Below, one piece after another: positions 35,185 through 42,547 of a DNA stretch of 64,000 nucleotides. Every line of letters starts with the position of its first letter. The stretch's first letter is position 1. The translations under genes were made by a program, and so were the position numbers. The DNA is from CAZBJJ01 sp964492245 (GTDB lineage: Bacteria > Spirochaetota > Spirochaetia > Treponematales > Breznakiellaceae). The notes beneath the pieces were generated by a model. That model was not told where the DNA came from, ran no database searches, and saw only the letters and a program-made list of their open reading frames with translations. The DNA lies in the NCBI GenBank assembly GCA_964492245.1, contig CAZBJJ010000001.1, positions 62,001 to 126,000 of the forward strand, written 5' to 3'.

Positions 35185-35827
35185 TCGTATTCCCTAAAGC
35201 GGTCATAATTAAAAACCTGCCCCTATTTACACTGAGCGTTAAAGAATCTTCCCTCAGCCTATTGCTAATACCCACATAGCCCCGATGCCAATTGACCGCA
35301 TCCAATTCCCAGAACAGGCCGGAAGACTGTATGTGCCAAGGGCCCTCGCCTAAGGGGAGTACCGATATCAGGAGATCCTTTTTTAATGTTAGCCCCAAGG
35401 ACCTGCCCCAGCCAAGGCCTGCTGCATCCAGACAAAACATATCGTATTCGTGTGTAATCCAACGAGCTGGAATGGACCTGCGTTCAAATAGGGCTAGAAT
35501 TGCCAACTCGTGGTCGAATCGCCCCGCCCCACCCCCAATAATGGTGATATCCCTGCAGCCAAGCTTTCTTAAAAGTGTATAGCCTAATTCAGTATCTGTC
35601 TCATCTTTATCCCTGTTGGCCCGCATTATCTTTTCTTCCGGGATACGCGAAATTATATCGGGAGAAATAGAATCGATATCGCCGACTAGGTAATCGCATT
35701 CAATCTGCATTTCTGTGGCAATTTTAAAACCAGAGTCGGCAGCTACAAGCACCGCGTTGGAAAAATCAATATGCTCTATGTCCTGCAAAAGGGGGCCTAG
35801 GCCTCCAGCAAATAATATACCCTTCAA
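35177..35827 (-). CDS. thiN: Thiamine pyrophosphokinase
   Basis: Converts thiamine and ATP to thiamine pyrophosphate. The 216-aa protein has the family's substrate-binding segments VAADSGFKIA near 28, YLVGDIDSIS near 45 and DKDETDTELGY near 73, then GGGAGRFDHELA near 98. The start is TTG with AAGGG just upstream. The promoter must lie in the 44-nt gap it shares with the divergent cca gene. No thiamine synthesis gene or TPP riboswitch is visible, which suggests salvage. Confidence 0.9.
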   Translation of the reverse strand: MKGILFAGGLGPLLQDIEHIDFSNAVLVAADSGFKIATEMQIECDYLVGDIDSISPDIISRIPEEKIMRANRDKDETDTELGYTLLRKLGCRDITIIGGGAGRFDHELAILALFERRSIPARWITHEYDMFCLDAAGLGWGRSLGLTLKKDLLISVLPLGEGPWHIQSSGLFWELDAVNWHRGYVGISNRLREDSLTLSVNRGRFLIMTALGNTSE

Positions 35828-35833
35828 TATCCC

Positions 35834-35862
35834 TTCCCCGAATTTCCCAATAATAGTATAGT
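35834..35862 (+). promoter_or_regulatory. Possible cca promoter
   Basis: TATAGT (35857-35862) lies 9 nt before ATG 35872, with a poor -35 (TTCCCC, 35834-35839) 17 nt upstream. No Shine-Dalgarno precedes the ATG, so the mRNA may be leaderless or nearly so. Confidence 0.3.
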
Positions 35863-35871
35863 TCCTCTGAT

Positions 35872-37251
35872 ATGAGCAAGCGAATACGGCAAAATAGAAT
35901 ATCTGTTTCCCCCAAAATATTAGAGCTTGCTAAAGTGTTTAAAGAAAAAGGATTTAACCTCTGGCTCGTCGGTGGCGCGGTACGCGACATGCTTTTAGGA
36001 CGAAAAAATGAGGACTGGGACCTAGCTAGCGATGCAAGCCCCGAAAAAATTATGGCCATATTTCCCCGCTGTATTCCCACTGGTCTGCAACATGGTACAG
36101 TGACCGTTTTATTTAAGGGGAATTCTTACGAAATAACGACCTTGCGAATTGATGGCGATTATACCGACCATCGGCGGCCAAATTCTGTACTGTGGACCTC
36201 GGATATCCAGCAGGATTTAGCTCGCAGAGATTTTACCATTAATGCTATGGCAATAAGTCTACCCGACAAAAACTTGCTAGACCCATTTATGGGCCAAAAA
36301 GATTTAGCTCTGGGTCTTATACGGGCGGTGGGCAGGCCTACAGAGCGCTTTAACGAAGATGCCCTGCGTCTTTTGCGCGCCTTCCGCTTTTCCGCCCAGC
36401 TCGATTTTCAAATAGAAAGGCAGACCCTAAAGGCCATCCCCGCCTTAGCCACCAATTTAAAATACGTCTCTATCGAAAGAATACAGCAAGAGTTTTCTAA
36501 AATACTCCTGGCAAAAAGCCCAGGAAAGACCCTAGAAGGACTTGCAACATTTGGATTGCTGAACACGTTTTTGCCAGAATTGGAGCAGTGTCGTGGAGTT
36601 GAGCAAAGGAATAGACATCGATTCGATGTATTTACTCATACGGTATTGGCAACCGAGGCCATACAACCTATCCGTCTAGACCTGCGATTAGCGGCTCTTT
36701 TGCACGATATTGGCAAGCCAGCCTGTAGGGCAAAAAGCAGTTCGGGAAGCTGGACCTTTTATAAGCACGACGAAGTATCGGCCCGAATGGCAAAGGACAT
36801 CCTTATTCGACTGCGGTATTCGAATGCAATTATCGACAAGGTTGTGCACCTTATACGCGAGCACATGTTTTTCTATGAAGAATCTTGGAGCGATGCCGCC
36901 CTGCGCAGATTTATTCAACGAGTTGGGCTTGAACACCTCGAAGATCTCTTTGCCCTTAGATATGCCGATGCCTATGCAATACGGGCCCTCCCTTTAAAAA
37001 CCGACCCCCTAAAAGATTTAAAAGCGAGAATTTTAAATGAATTAAAAAACAACAATGCACTCTCCCTTAAAGATCTAGCGGTCAATGGCGAGGATTTAGC
37101 CAAGGTCGGCATTGAAAAAGGGCCCTGGATGGGGCGAGTATTACAACTACTTTTGGAAACAGTAATCGATAGCCCAGAAATGAATACAGAGAAAGCGTTA
37201 ATTAAAGTAGCTAAAGAACTGGATAGACGAAAAAAAGCAGAAACAAATTAA
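35872..37251 (+). CDS. cca: CCA-adding enzyme / poly(A) polymerase family nucleotidyltransferase
   Basis: Class II nucleotidyltransferase that adds CCA to tRNA 3' ends, or poly(A) to RNA. In 459 aa: the head domain with LVGGAVRDMLLGR near 27 and catalytic Asp residues in EDWDLA near 43, RRDFTINAMA near 118, the RNA-binding neck (FNEDALRLLRAFRF near 161) and an HD domain (LLHDIGKPA near 277). All three tRNA genes in this window lack encoded CCA, which favours CCA addition. Its last 4 nt overlap the rnc stop, convergently. Confidence 0.92.
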   Translation: MSKRIRQNRISVSPKILELAKVFKEKGFNLWLVGGAVRDMLLGRKNEDWDLASDASPEKIMAIFPRCIPTGLQHGTVTVLFKGNSYEITTLRIDGDYTDHRRPNSVLWTSDIQQDLARRDFTINAMAISLPDKNLLDPFMGQKDLALGLIRAVGRPTERFNEDALRLLRAFRFSAQLDFQIERQTLKAIPALATNLKYVSIERIQQEFSKILLAKSPGKTLEGLATFGLLNTFLPELEQCRGVEQRNRHRFDVFTHTVLATEAIQPIRLDLRLAALLHDIGKPACRAKSSSGSWTFYKHDEVSARMAKDILIRLRYSNAIIDKVVHLIREHMFFYEESWSDAALRRFIQRVGLEHLEDLFALRYADAYAIRALPLKTDPLKDLKARILNELKNNNALSLKDLAVNGEDLAKVGIEKGPWMGRVLQLLLETVIDSPEMNTEKALIKVAKELDRRKKAETN

Positions 37252-38000
37252 AGCTCTTGGTTAAGGGCATCCCAGGCAGCTTTTGCGGCCAGTTGTTCAG
37301 CACTTTTTTTAGAACGCCCGGTAAAGGGCCCATAAGTCTTTTTATTTACCGAGACTTCCATCCAAAAAATACGGGAATGCTGGGGGCCAGTTTTATTTAC
37401 CAAGCGGTATTGGGGATATTCGCGGAACTGCCCTTGGCAAAATTCCTGCAAAAGCGTTTTATAGTCTCTTTTATGGCGGTTTTCCAATACGCGAAAAATT
37501 TCGTCCTTCATAAAAGTGCTTAAAAACTCGTACACCGCCCCATGGCCGGCATCCAGATAAATAGCCGCGACCATGGCCTCGAAGGCATCGGCCAATATGG
37601 CTTTTTTTTGACGCCCCCCCGAATTTTCTTCGCCCTTGCTTAAAACTAAAAGACGGTCAATATTGAGCTGAAGGGCCAAGGCCGAAAGGTTGTCTTCGGA
37701 AACAAGAAAGGATTTAATCTTGGCCATTTCGCCCTCGTTTTTATCGCCCAAGGTTGTATACAACAGCGAAGCCACCACCGAGCCCAGTACTGCATCGCCT
37801 AAAAATTCAAGTCTTTCATTATTTGTCTTGTTAGAGCTTTCGTTAGTAGCCGATCGATGAATAAACGCGGTATGAAAAAGTATGATGTCTTTAATTTTTA
37901 AATGATGTAATTTGGCAAAATGAATCAGCTCTTTTCGGCGGTGATGCCCAATATTGGTCCCCGCCAAAAAAGAACTGTTTGCAGATTTATCCTGCAACAT
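37248..38000 (-). CDS. rnc: Ribonuclease III
   Basis: Cuts double-stranded RNA, including rRNA precursors. The 250-aa protein has the signature NNERLEFLGDAVLG near 63, the second catalytic acidic cluster ADAFEAMVAAIYLD near 138 and a C-terminal dsRNA-binding domain (about 178-250, ending KSAEQLAAKAAWDAL). It follows acpP by 12 nt. The coding strand contains adjacent A8 and G7 runs (37602-37620). Confidence 0.95.
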   Translation of the reverse strand: MLQDKSANSSFLAGTNIGHHRRKELIHFAKLHHLKIKDIILFHTAFIHRSATNESSNKTNNERLEFLGDAVLGSVVASLLYTTLGDKNEGEMAKIKSFLVSEDNLSALALQLNIDRLLVLSKGEENSGGRQKKAILADAFEAMVAAIYLDAGHGAVYEFLSTFMKDEIFRVLENRHKRDYKTLLQEFCQGQFREYPQYRLVNKTGPQHSRIFWMEVSVNKKTYGPFTGRSKKSAEQLAAKAAWDALNQEL

Positions 38001-38012
38001 AGGCTGAATTGC

Positions 38013-38249
38013 TTATTCTTGGTTAGCTTTTATAAAGTTATAAGCATCGCCCACGGTCTCGAACTCATTAGCTTCGTCATCGGGAATAGAGATACCAAGC
38101 TCCTCTTCGATAGCGTATACGAGTTCATAGGTATCAAGACTGTCTGCACCTAAATCCTGACGAAAAGAAGCTTCAAGGGTAACCTTGTCTGCATCAATCT
38201 CTAGCTTTTCTGCGATAAGCTTCTTAATCTTTTCGAAAAGTTCGTCCAT
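38013..38249 (-). CDS. acpP: Acyl carrier protein
   Basis: Carries growing fatty acids on a phosphopantetheine arm. The 78-aa acidic protein has the attachment Ser in LGADSLDTYELV (near 37). GGAGAGG lies before its ATG. It lies between rpmF and rnc, but the usual fabD/fabG/plsX genes are absent here. Confidence 0.96.
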   Translation of the reverse strand: MDELFEKIKKLIAEKLEIDADKVTLEASFRQDLGADSLDTYELVYAIEEELGISIPDDEANEFETVGDAYNFIKANQE

Positions 38250-38293
38250 ATCAAACCTCTCCTATTAATCAATTGGCTATTTATGATAATTTC

Positions 38294-38325
38294 AAAAAAA
38301 CAGCCCACTGCCCCACTGAGCAGTG
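38294..38325 (-). terminator. Hairpin with T-run between rpmF and acpP
   Basis: On the minus strand CACTGC pairs with GCAGTG around TCAGTGGG, then GGCTG and seven T. It could terminate or attenuate rpmF transcription before acpP. The gap between hairpin and T-run is a few nt longer than ideal. Confidence 0.5.
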
Positions 38326-38382
38326 TATTACTGGCATTCTCTACGAATACCAGATTTCGCACGCCAACTAGTTTTGCCCCAA

Positions 38383-38571
38383 CTATCCTTTGGAAATAGG
38401 GGCCATTACCTGCCGGCCACGATAAAAACCACATTTAGGACAGACTCTATGCAATAGAATCTTGTTGCCGCAGCTGCTGCATTCAATTAGATTGGGTGCA
38501 ACGAGTTTCATATTCATAGACTGTCGTCTACGGGTACGTGCTTTGGATGTCTTAGCTCTTGGAACTGCCAT
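38383..38571 (-). CDS. rpmF: 50S ribosomal protein L32
   Basis: A 62-aa basic protein with the L32 start MAVPRAKTSKARTRRRQS and four zinc-ligand Cys (CSSCGNK and CPKCGF), so it is the zinc-binding C+ form. It heads the rpmF-acpP-rnc run and is preceded by two tandem consensus promoters. Confidence 0.97.
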   Translation of the reverse strand: MAVPRAKTSKARTRRRQSMNMKLVAPNLIECSSCGNKILLHRVCPKCGFYRGRQVMAPISKG

Positions 38572-38615
38572 TTTATGAACCTCTCAATTCTCAAATTTAC
38601 GGTAGAATAGTGTTT

Positions 38616-38645
38616 ACTTTAGCCGAAGCACTTAATTGCTGTCAA
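38616..38645 (-). promoter_or_regulatory. rpmF promoter, proximal
   Basis: TTGACA (38640-38645), an 18-nt spacer and TAAAGT (38616-38621) on the minus strand, about 45 nt before the rpmF ATG. Confidence 0.6.
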
Positions 38646-38698
38646 GGCAAAGAGGGTATTTCTATCCTTTTAGCCACAGCAATTCCCGTTCCATCATC

Positions 38699-38728
38699 TT
38701 TATACGACACAATGACACATTATGTCAA
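38699..38728 (-). promoter_or_regulatory. rpmF promoter, distal
   Basis: TTGACA (38723-38728), an 18-nt spacer and TATAAA (38699-38704) on the minus strand, just past the coaD stop. It is the closest match to consensus in the window. Confidence 0.7.
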
Positions 38729-38731
38729 GAA

Positions 38732-39220
38732 TCAGGATTGAGTTTTGTCAAACTTAATTTTCAATGCTTCGGCCACATTTTGGGGGACCATTGAACTGAC
38801 ATCGCCGTTTAACGAGGCTAAGTTTTTAATAACCGATGAGCGCAAGACAAAATACTGGGGGTCGGTGGGTAAAAAAATGGTCTCGATATCGGGATTAAGA
38901 CCTCGATTTATCATAGCTAGGTCAAATTCATAAGAAAAATCGTTCTGGCCTCTTACTCCCCGTATAAGTAAGGGGATTTTTTTTTCTCTTAAAAATTCAA
39001 CAACGAGGGTCTCGCAGAGCTCGACGCTCACTCCTTTATAGGGCGCGGTTAGCTCTTTAAGAAGGCGAATTCGCTCCTGAACACTAAAAAGATATTTTTT
39101 TTCGGTATTCGCCGCAATGACAATAACTAATGTATCGAAGAGCTTAGAAGCTCTTTCTATTATATTAAGATGGCCAAAGGTTGGCGGATCGAAGGACCCC
39201 GGGAAGGCTGCAATTTTCAT
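38732..39220 (-). CDS. coaD: Phosphopantetheine adenylyltransferase
   Basis: Penultimate step of coenzyme A synthesis, joining ATP and 4'-phosphopantetheine. About 162 aa from ATG 39220, the normal length, with the nucleotidyltransferase motif GSFDPPTFGH near 8, and RGVRGQNDFSYEFDLAMINR near 90. An in-frame start 36 nt upstream is unlikely. A possible promoter lies before it (TTTAAA, 16 nt, TATATT). CoA made here also feeds ACP, the next but one gene. Confidence 0.95.
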   Translation of the reverse strand: MKIAAFPGSFDPPTFGHLNIIERASKLFDTLVIVIAANTEKKYLFSVQERIRLLKELTAPYKGVSVELCETLVVEFLREKKIPLLIRGVRGQNDFSYEFDLAMINRGLNPDIETIFLPTDPQYFVLRSSVIKNLASLNGDVSSMVPQNVAEALKIKFDKTQS

Positions 39221-39291
39221 TAAATAATGATATACCTCTAATATAGCTGGGGTCAATAGATTTTAAACTTATAAGTGCCTTGCCAAATCCT

Positions 39292-39320
39292 TTGACGATT
39301 TTTCTCTCTTAGTGTATCAT
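39292..39320 (+). promoter_or_regulatory. Promoter of a leaderless lipoprotein mRNA
   Basis: TTGACG (39292-39297), a 17-nt spacer and TATCAT (39315-39320). The -10 ends 6 nt before ATG 39327, so the transcript should begin at the start codon. There is no Shine-Dalgarno. Confidence 0.55.
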
Positions 39321-39326
39321 ATAATT

Positions 39327-39875
39327 ATGATACAAAAGATTGCTTTTAGCCTTATATGCCTCTTGCTTTTAGCCTGCACAAGCCAGGAAAAAGTACCTGT
39401 TTTGCCCCTTGAAACCGCAGAGACCGGTGAATCCTTACCTCTAGAAACTGATGAAAGCCTTCCCGAGGTCGAAGATGCTTTTTTCGATCCGACAAGCATT
39501 TCCAAAGAAGTGTATGATATTACCAAAACCGAGGTTCAGGCCCTTATTGAAAATTTAAACAATATTATCCGCAATAAAAATTTTGAGGAGTGGGTTTTAT
39601 TTTTATCCCCAGAGTATCGGGACCACATTAGCAGCTCAGAATTTTTATTGGAAACCTCCGAATCGCCTGTTTTGAAAAAACAAAAAATTATACTTGCCTC
39701 TGTCGAAGATTATTTCATCAATGTGGTTGTGCCCTCTCGAGCCAACGATAGAGTCGATGATATCGAATTTATTGGACAAAACAGAGTAAAAGCCTATACA
39801 CTTTCCCAGAAGGGGGTACGCTTGCGCCTGTATAATTTAGAAAAACAGAATGGACTTTGGATAATTTCCAACTAA
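39327..39875 (+). CDS. Putative lipoprotein, unknown function
   Basis: About 182 aa from ATG 39327 with a lipoprotein signal (MIQKIAFSLICLLLLAC, Cys at 17). An acidic Glu-rich linker (20-55) precedes a domain of about 120 residues with NIIRNKNFEEWVLFLSPEYRDH, which resembles NTF2-like or DUF-type small alpha/beta domains. Function not recognised. ATG 39312 would add 5 residues and lies within the predicted -10. A HEAT protein gene follows 63 nt later. Confidence 0.72.
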   Translation: MIQKIAFSLICLLLLACTSQEKVPVLPLETAETGESLPLETDESLPEVEDAFFDPTSISKEVYDITKTEVQALIENLNNIIRNKNFEEWVLFLSPEYRDHISSSEFLLETSESPVLKKQKIILASVEDYFINVVVPSRANDRVDDIEFIGQNRVKAYTLSQKGVRLRLYNLEKQNGLWIISN

Positions 39876-39938
39876 AAACGGATTGCCTTATGCCAATCCA
39901 AATATTACTATTTTGCTTATATATGCAAGGAGGATTAC

Positions 39939-40667
39939 ATGCTGTTTAAAATGAATAAAATTTTGGCTATCCTGTTTTTAGCGATACTGCCAATCGGCTT
40001 TTTATTTGCCCAGGCCGACAATGCTGAACTTTCGGTCGAGGAATCCTATCTTCAGGAATCTATGGAAACCATGGTTATTCGCGAACAATCCCGAGCAAAT
40101 AGCCGCGATATGAAGCTTGTGGCCCTGGATTTTATTAAAGATGCCATCGATTCCGGGCGCGCAAACGAAGAAACTACACGGACCCTGGAGTTTTTAGCCC
40201 TCGAAGGTACTTTTAACCGAAGCCGCGATGGAGGTCTGGGCCGTATTATCAATAATTTCCCCGATATCCGGGCAAAGGCAGTTGCCTATTTAGGTGAGGT
40301 TGGTACGGCAGAGGCAAAAACCGCCGTGGTGCGGGTCCTTATGGCCGACAATGAGCCAATGGTGCTCACCGAGGCAGTTAAGGCACTGGCTGTATTGCCT
40401 GCGGAAGACAATGGCGAAGCAGTTGCCGCCATCTCCTGGATTGTAACCCGCTTCGATGTGCTCAACCCAGATAACGCCCTCGCCCTTGCTGCCCTGGACA
40501 CCTTCGAAAAAATGGCACAAAGCAACGATGGCCTTAGAGATCCTGTAGTAATACGGACAGTTATGCGCATTGCAGAGGGCAATTATATCCGCCCAGTACA
40601 GCTGCGTGCCCTCAATGTGTTAAAGAGCCTTAGGGGCACTGGTGGCAATTCAAATAATGGCAGATAG
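39939..40667 (+). CDS. Secreted HEAT-repeat protein
   Basis: A 242-aa protein with a signal peptide (hydrophobic ILAILFLAILPIGFLFA, probable cut after LFA) and a helical repeat region typical of HEAT/PBS-lyase scaffolds (KAVAYLGEVGTAEAKTAVVRVL, AVKALAVLPAEDNGEAVAAI). AAGGAGG lies 4 nt before ATG 39939. Probably periplasmic and protein-binding; the partner is unknown. Another HEAT protein is encoded at 57523. Confidence 0.75.
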   Translation: MLFKMNKILAILFLAILPIGFLFAQADNAELSVEESYLQESMETMVIREQSRANSRDMKLVALDFIKDAIDSGRANEETTRTLEFLALEGTFNRSRDGGLGRIINNFPDIRAKAVAYLGEVGTAEAKTAVVRVLMADNEPMVLTEAVKALAVLPAEDNGEAVAAISWIVTRFDVLNPDNALALAALDTFEKMAQSNDGLRDPVVIRTVMRIAEGNYIRPVQLRALNVLKSLRGTGGNSNNGR

Positions 40668-40689
40668 CTTTTGCCCTCTTGCCCCTTGC

Positions 40690-40719
40690 TTGACAGTGGT
40701 ACGGCCTTATAGCTAGACT
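40690..40719 (+). promoter_or_regulatory. tRNA-Arg promoter
   Basis: TTGACA (40690-40695), an 18-nt spacer and TAGACT (40714-40719), ending 9 nt before the mature tRNA 5' end at 40729. Confidence 0.75.
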
Positions 40720-40728
40720 CTTAAAAAA

Positions 40729-40802
<74 letters not shown>

Positions 40803-40834
40803 CTAGAGCAGATATTGCCCACTATTTTACACAT

Positions 40835-40861
40835 AAAAGGGACCATTTAGGTCCCTTTTTT
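40835..40861 (+). terminator. Rho-independent terminator after tRNA-Arg
   Basis: GGGACC (40839-40844), loop ATTTA, GGTCCC (40850-40855), then six T. Flanking A and T runs extend the stem. It lies immediately before maf. Confidence 0.92.
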
Positions 40862-40891
40862 GATATGATGGAAAGACCACCAGAGCACCCA

Positions 40892-41500
40892 ATGCAACAT
40901 ATTGAACCAATTATACTTGCCTCCTCATCGATACGAAGACAGGATCTTCTGTCTTTGCTCGGCTTGCCCTTTGTTGTACATAGACCTCTGTGCAAGGAGA
41001 CCATTCAGAAACATTTATCGGTGCAGGAAAATGCAGAATATTTGGCACGGATTAAGGCCGAATCGGTGGCAGAATCAGTTTTACCGGTCGAGTATCGCTT
41101 TGTATTGGGCGCCGATACCCTTTTAGAAGTCGATGGAAGGGCAATTGGCAAGCCTAAAACCCGCCAAGAGGCAGGCAAATTTTTAAAACTTATTTCTGGA
41201 CGCAGCCACATGGTTATTTCTGCCCTTCATTTAATTGACAGAAAAAAATCGATTTGCGACAGCATTGTTCATAACAACAAAGTATATTTTAAAAGCCTGA
41301 CTAATAAAGAAATAAAGGCCTACTTAGACACAAATGAATGGCTGGGGGTTGCCGGTGGCTACCGGATACAGGGTCTGGCAGCATGTTTTATACAGCGTAT
41401 AGAGGGCTCATTCTCTTCTATTGTGGGCTTGCCAATACATTCGTTATATGGCATCTTAATTTCCAATGGCTACCCATTTTGGGAAAACCATTCACCATAG
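40892..41500 (+). CDS. maf: Maf-family nucleoside triphosphate pyrophosphatase
   Basis: Hydrolyses non-canonical or modified nucleotides (dTTP/UTP type or m7GTP type) to monophosphates. About 202 aa with ILASSSIRRQDLL near 7, the catalytic Asp region VLGADTLLEVDG near 72, KPKTRQEA near 87 and GVAGGYRIQGLA near 150. ATG 40892 fits the usual Maf start; in-frame ATGs at 40865 and 40868 are alternatives. None has a Shine-Dalgarno. The gene follows the tRNA-Arg terminator directly, so its promoter is unclear. Confidence 0.88.
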   Translation: MQHIEPIILASSSIRRQDLLSLLGLPFVVHRPLCKETIQKHLSVQENAEYLARIKAESVAESVLPVEYRFVLGADTLLEVDGRAIGKPKTRQEAGKFLKLISGRSHMVISALHLIDRKKSICDSIVHNNKVYFKSLTNKEIKAYLDTNEWLGVAGGYRIQGLAACFIQRIEGSFSSIVGLPIHSLYGILISNGYPFWENHSP

Positions 41501-41579
41501 TTCATGGTGCACAGTTTTAGCATGTTTTTTAACTATTTGTTAAAACTACAAAAATTTCCATTCATTTTTATGAATGAGA

Positions 41580-41632
41580 TATAAAGAAACGCGTCGACTG
41601 CATTGTAGACAATGGGTTCGAGACGCAGGAGG
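41580..41632 (+). promoter_or_regulatory. rpsB leader: -10 element, hairpin and Shine-Dalgarno
   Basis: TATAAA (41580-41585) would start transcription near 41592. The leader then folds: GCGTC (41591-41595) with GACGC (41622-41626), and inside it CATTG (41601-41605) with CAATG (41610-41614) around TAGA. AGGAGG (41627-41632) abuts the hairpin. A second stem, CATTCAT/ATGAATG, lies at about 41560-41577. This arrangement suits S2 autoregulation, as known for rpsB-tsf in other bacteria. Confidence 0.5.
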
Positions 41633-41638
41633 AAACTT

Positions 41639-42532
41639 GTGGCTGTAGTAACAATGAAAAGCCTATTAGAATCTGGTGTGCATTTTGGGCACCAAGTTAA
41701 ACGCTGGGATCCCCGCATGAAAAAATATATTTTTGCGGAGCGCAATGGTATCCACATCATCGATTTACAAAAAACTATTCAATCGATTAAAGATGCCTAT
41801 GAAGCAGTGCGCCGAACGGTAAGTTCGGGCAAAACGGTTCTCTTTGTTGGTACAAAAAAACAGGCACAGCAGGCAGTTCAAAAAGAAGCTGAACGCTGTG
41901 GCATGTTTTATATTAACAACCGCTGGCTCGGCGGTATGCTGACAAACTTTTCCACTATTAAAAAATCGCTCCTAAGATTAAAAAAACTAGAAAAAATGGA
42001 AGTCGATGGGAGCTTCGAAAACTTAACAAAAAAAGAAGTGGCATCTCTCAACAAAGAGCGGGCAAAGCTTCAAAAAAACCTGGGCGGCATTAAGGAAATG
42101 AAGGAGCTTCCCGGTATCATTTTTATTATTGACACTCGAAAAGAAGCAATCGCCGTGGCCGAGGCCACCCGCTGTGGCATACCCCTTATAGCTGTTGTCG
42201 ATACCAACTGTAACCCAGATGGCATCACCTACCCCATTCCCGGAAACGACGATGCAATTCGAGCAATTACCTTATTTACGCAAATAATTGCCAATGCGGT
42301 AATCGAAGCGGACAACGAGGCCGGCTTAAAAATAATCGAGACCTTGCAGGACGATGATGAATACAGCGAAGACGAAAATGATATATCCAGCAAGGAAGAG
42401 GACAGAGAGGTCAATATAGACGAGTACGTGGCAACTGATCCAGCTCAGTCCAGCAGTGAAGCAGACTCTGCCGATGAAACTGTGGCAGAGGATACCTTAG
42501 AAGTCGATGTAGACAAAGTTTACGAGGATTAA
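41639..42532 (+). CDS. rpsB: 30S ribosomal protein S2
   Basis: A 297-aa S2 starting at GTG 41639, 6 nt after AGGAGG; the sequence VAVVTMKSLLESGVHFGHQ aligns with known S2 starts. Typical segments are RNGIHIIDLQKT near 38, NRWLGGMLTNF near 92 and GIPLIAVVDTNCNPDGI near 180. About 55 residues after the core form a strongly acidic tail (EDDREV-type Asp/Glu/Ser-rich) not found in most S2 proteins. tsf follows 15 nt later. Confidence 0.96.
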   Translation: MAVVTMKSLLESGVHFGHQVKRWDPRMKKYIFAERNGIHIIDLQKTIQSIKDAYEAVRRTVSSGKTVLFVGTKKQAQQAVQKEAERCGMFYINNRWLGGMLTNFSTIKKSLLRLKKLEKMEVDGSFENLTKKEVASLNKERAKLQKNLGGIKEMKELPGIIFIIDTRKEAIAVAEATRCGIPLIAVVDTNCNPDGITYPIPGNDDAIRAITLFTQIIANAVIEADNEAGLKIIETLQDDDEYSEDENDISSKEEDREVNIDEYVATDPAQSSSEADSADETVAEDTLEVDVDKVYED

Positions 42533-42547
42533 TTTTAGGAGAATAAT

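Noticed and set aside
35150..35830. TPP riboswitch near thiN
   Set aside because: The 44-nt upstream gap is too short and lacks the THI-box sequences.
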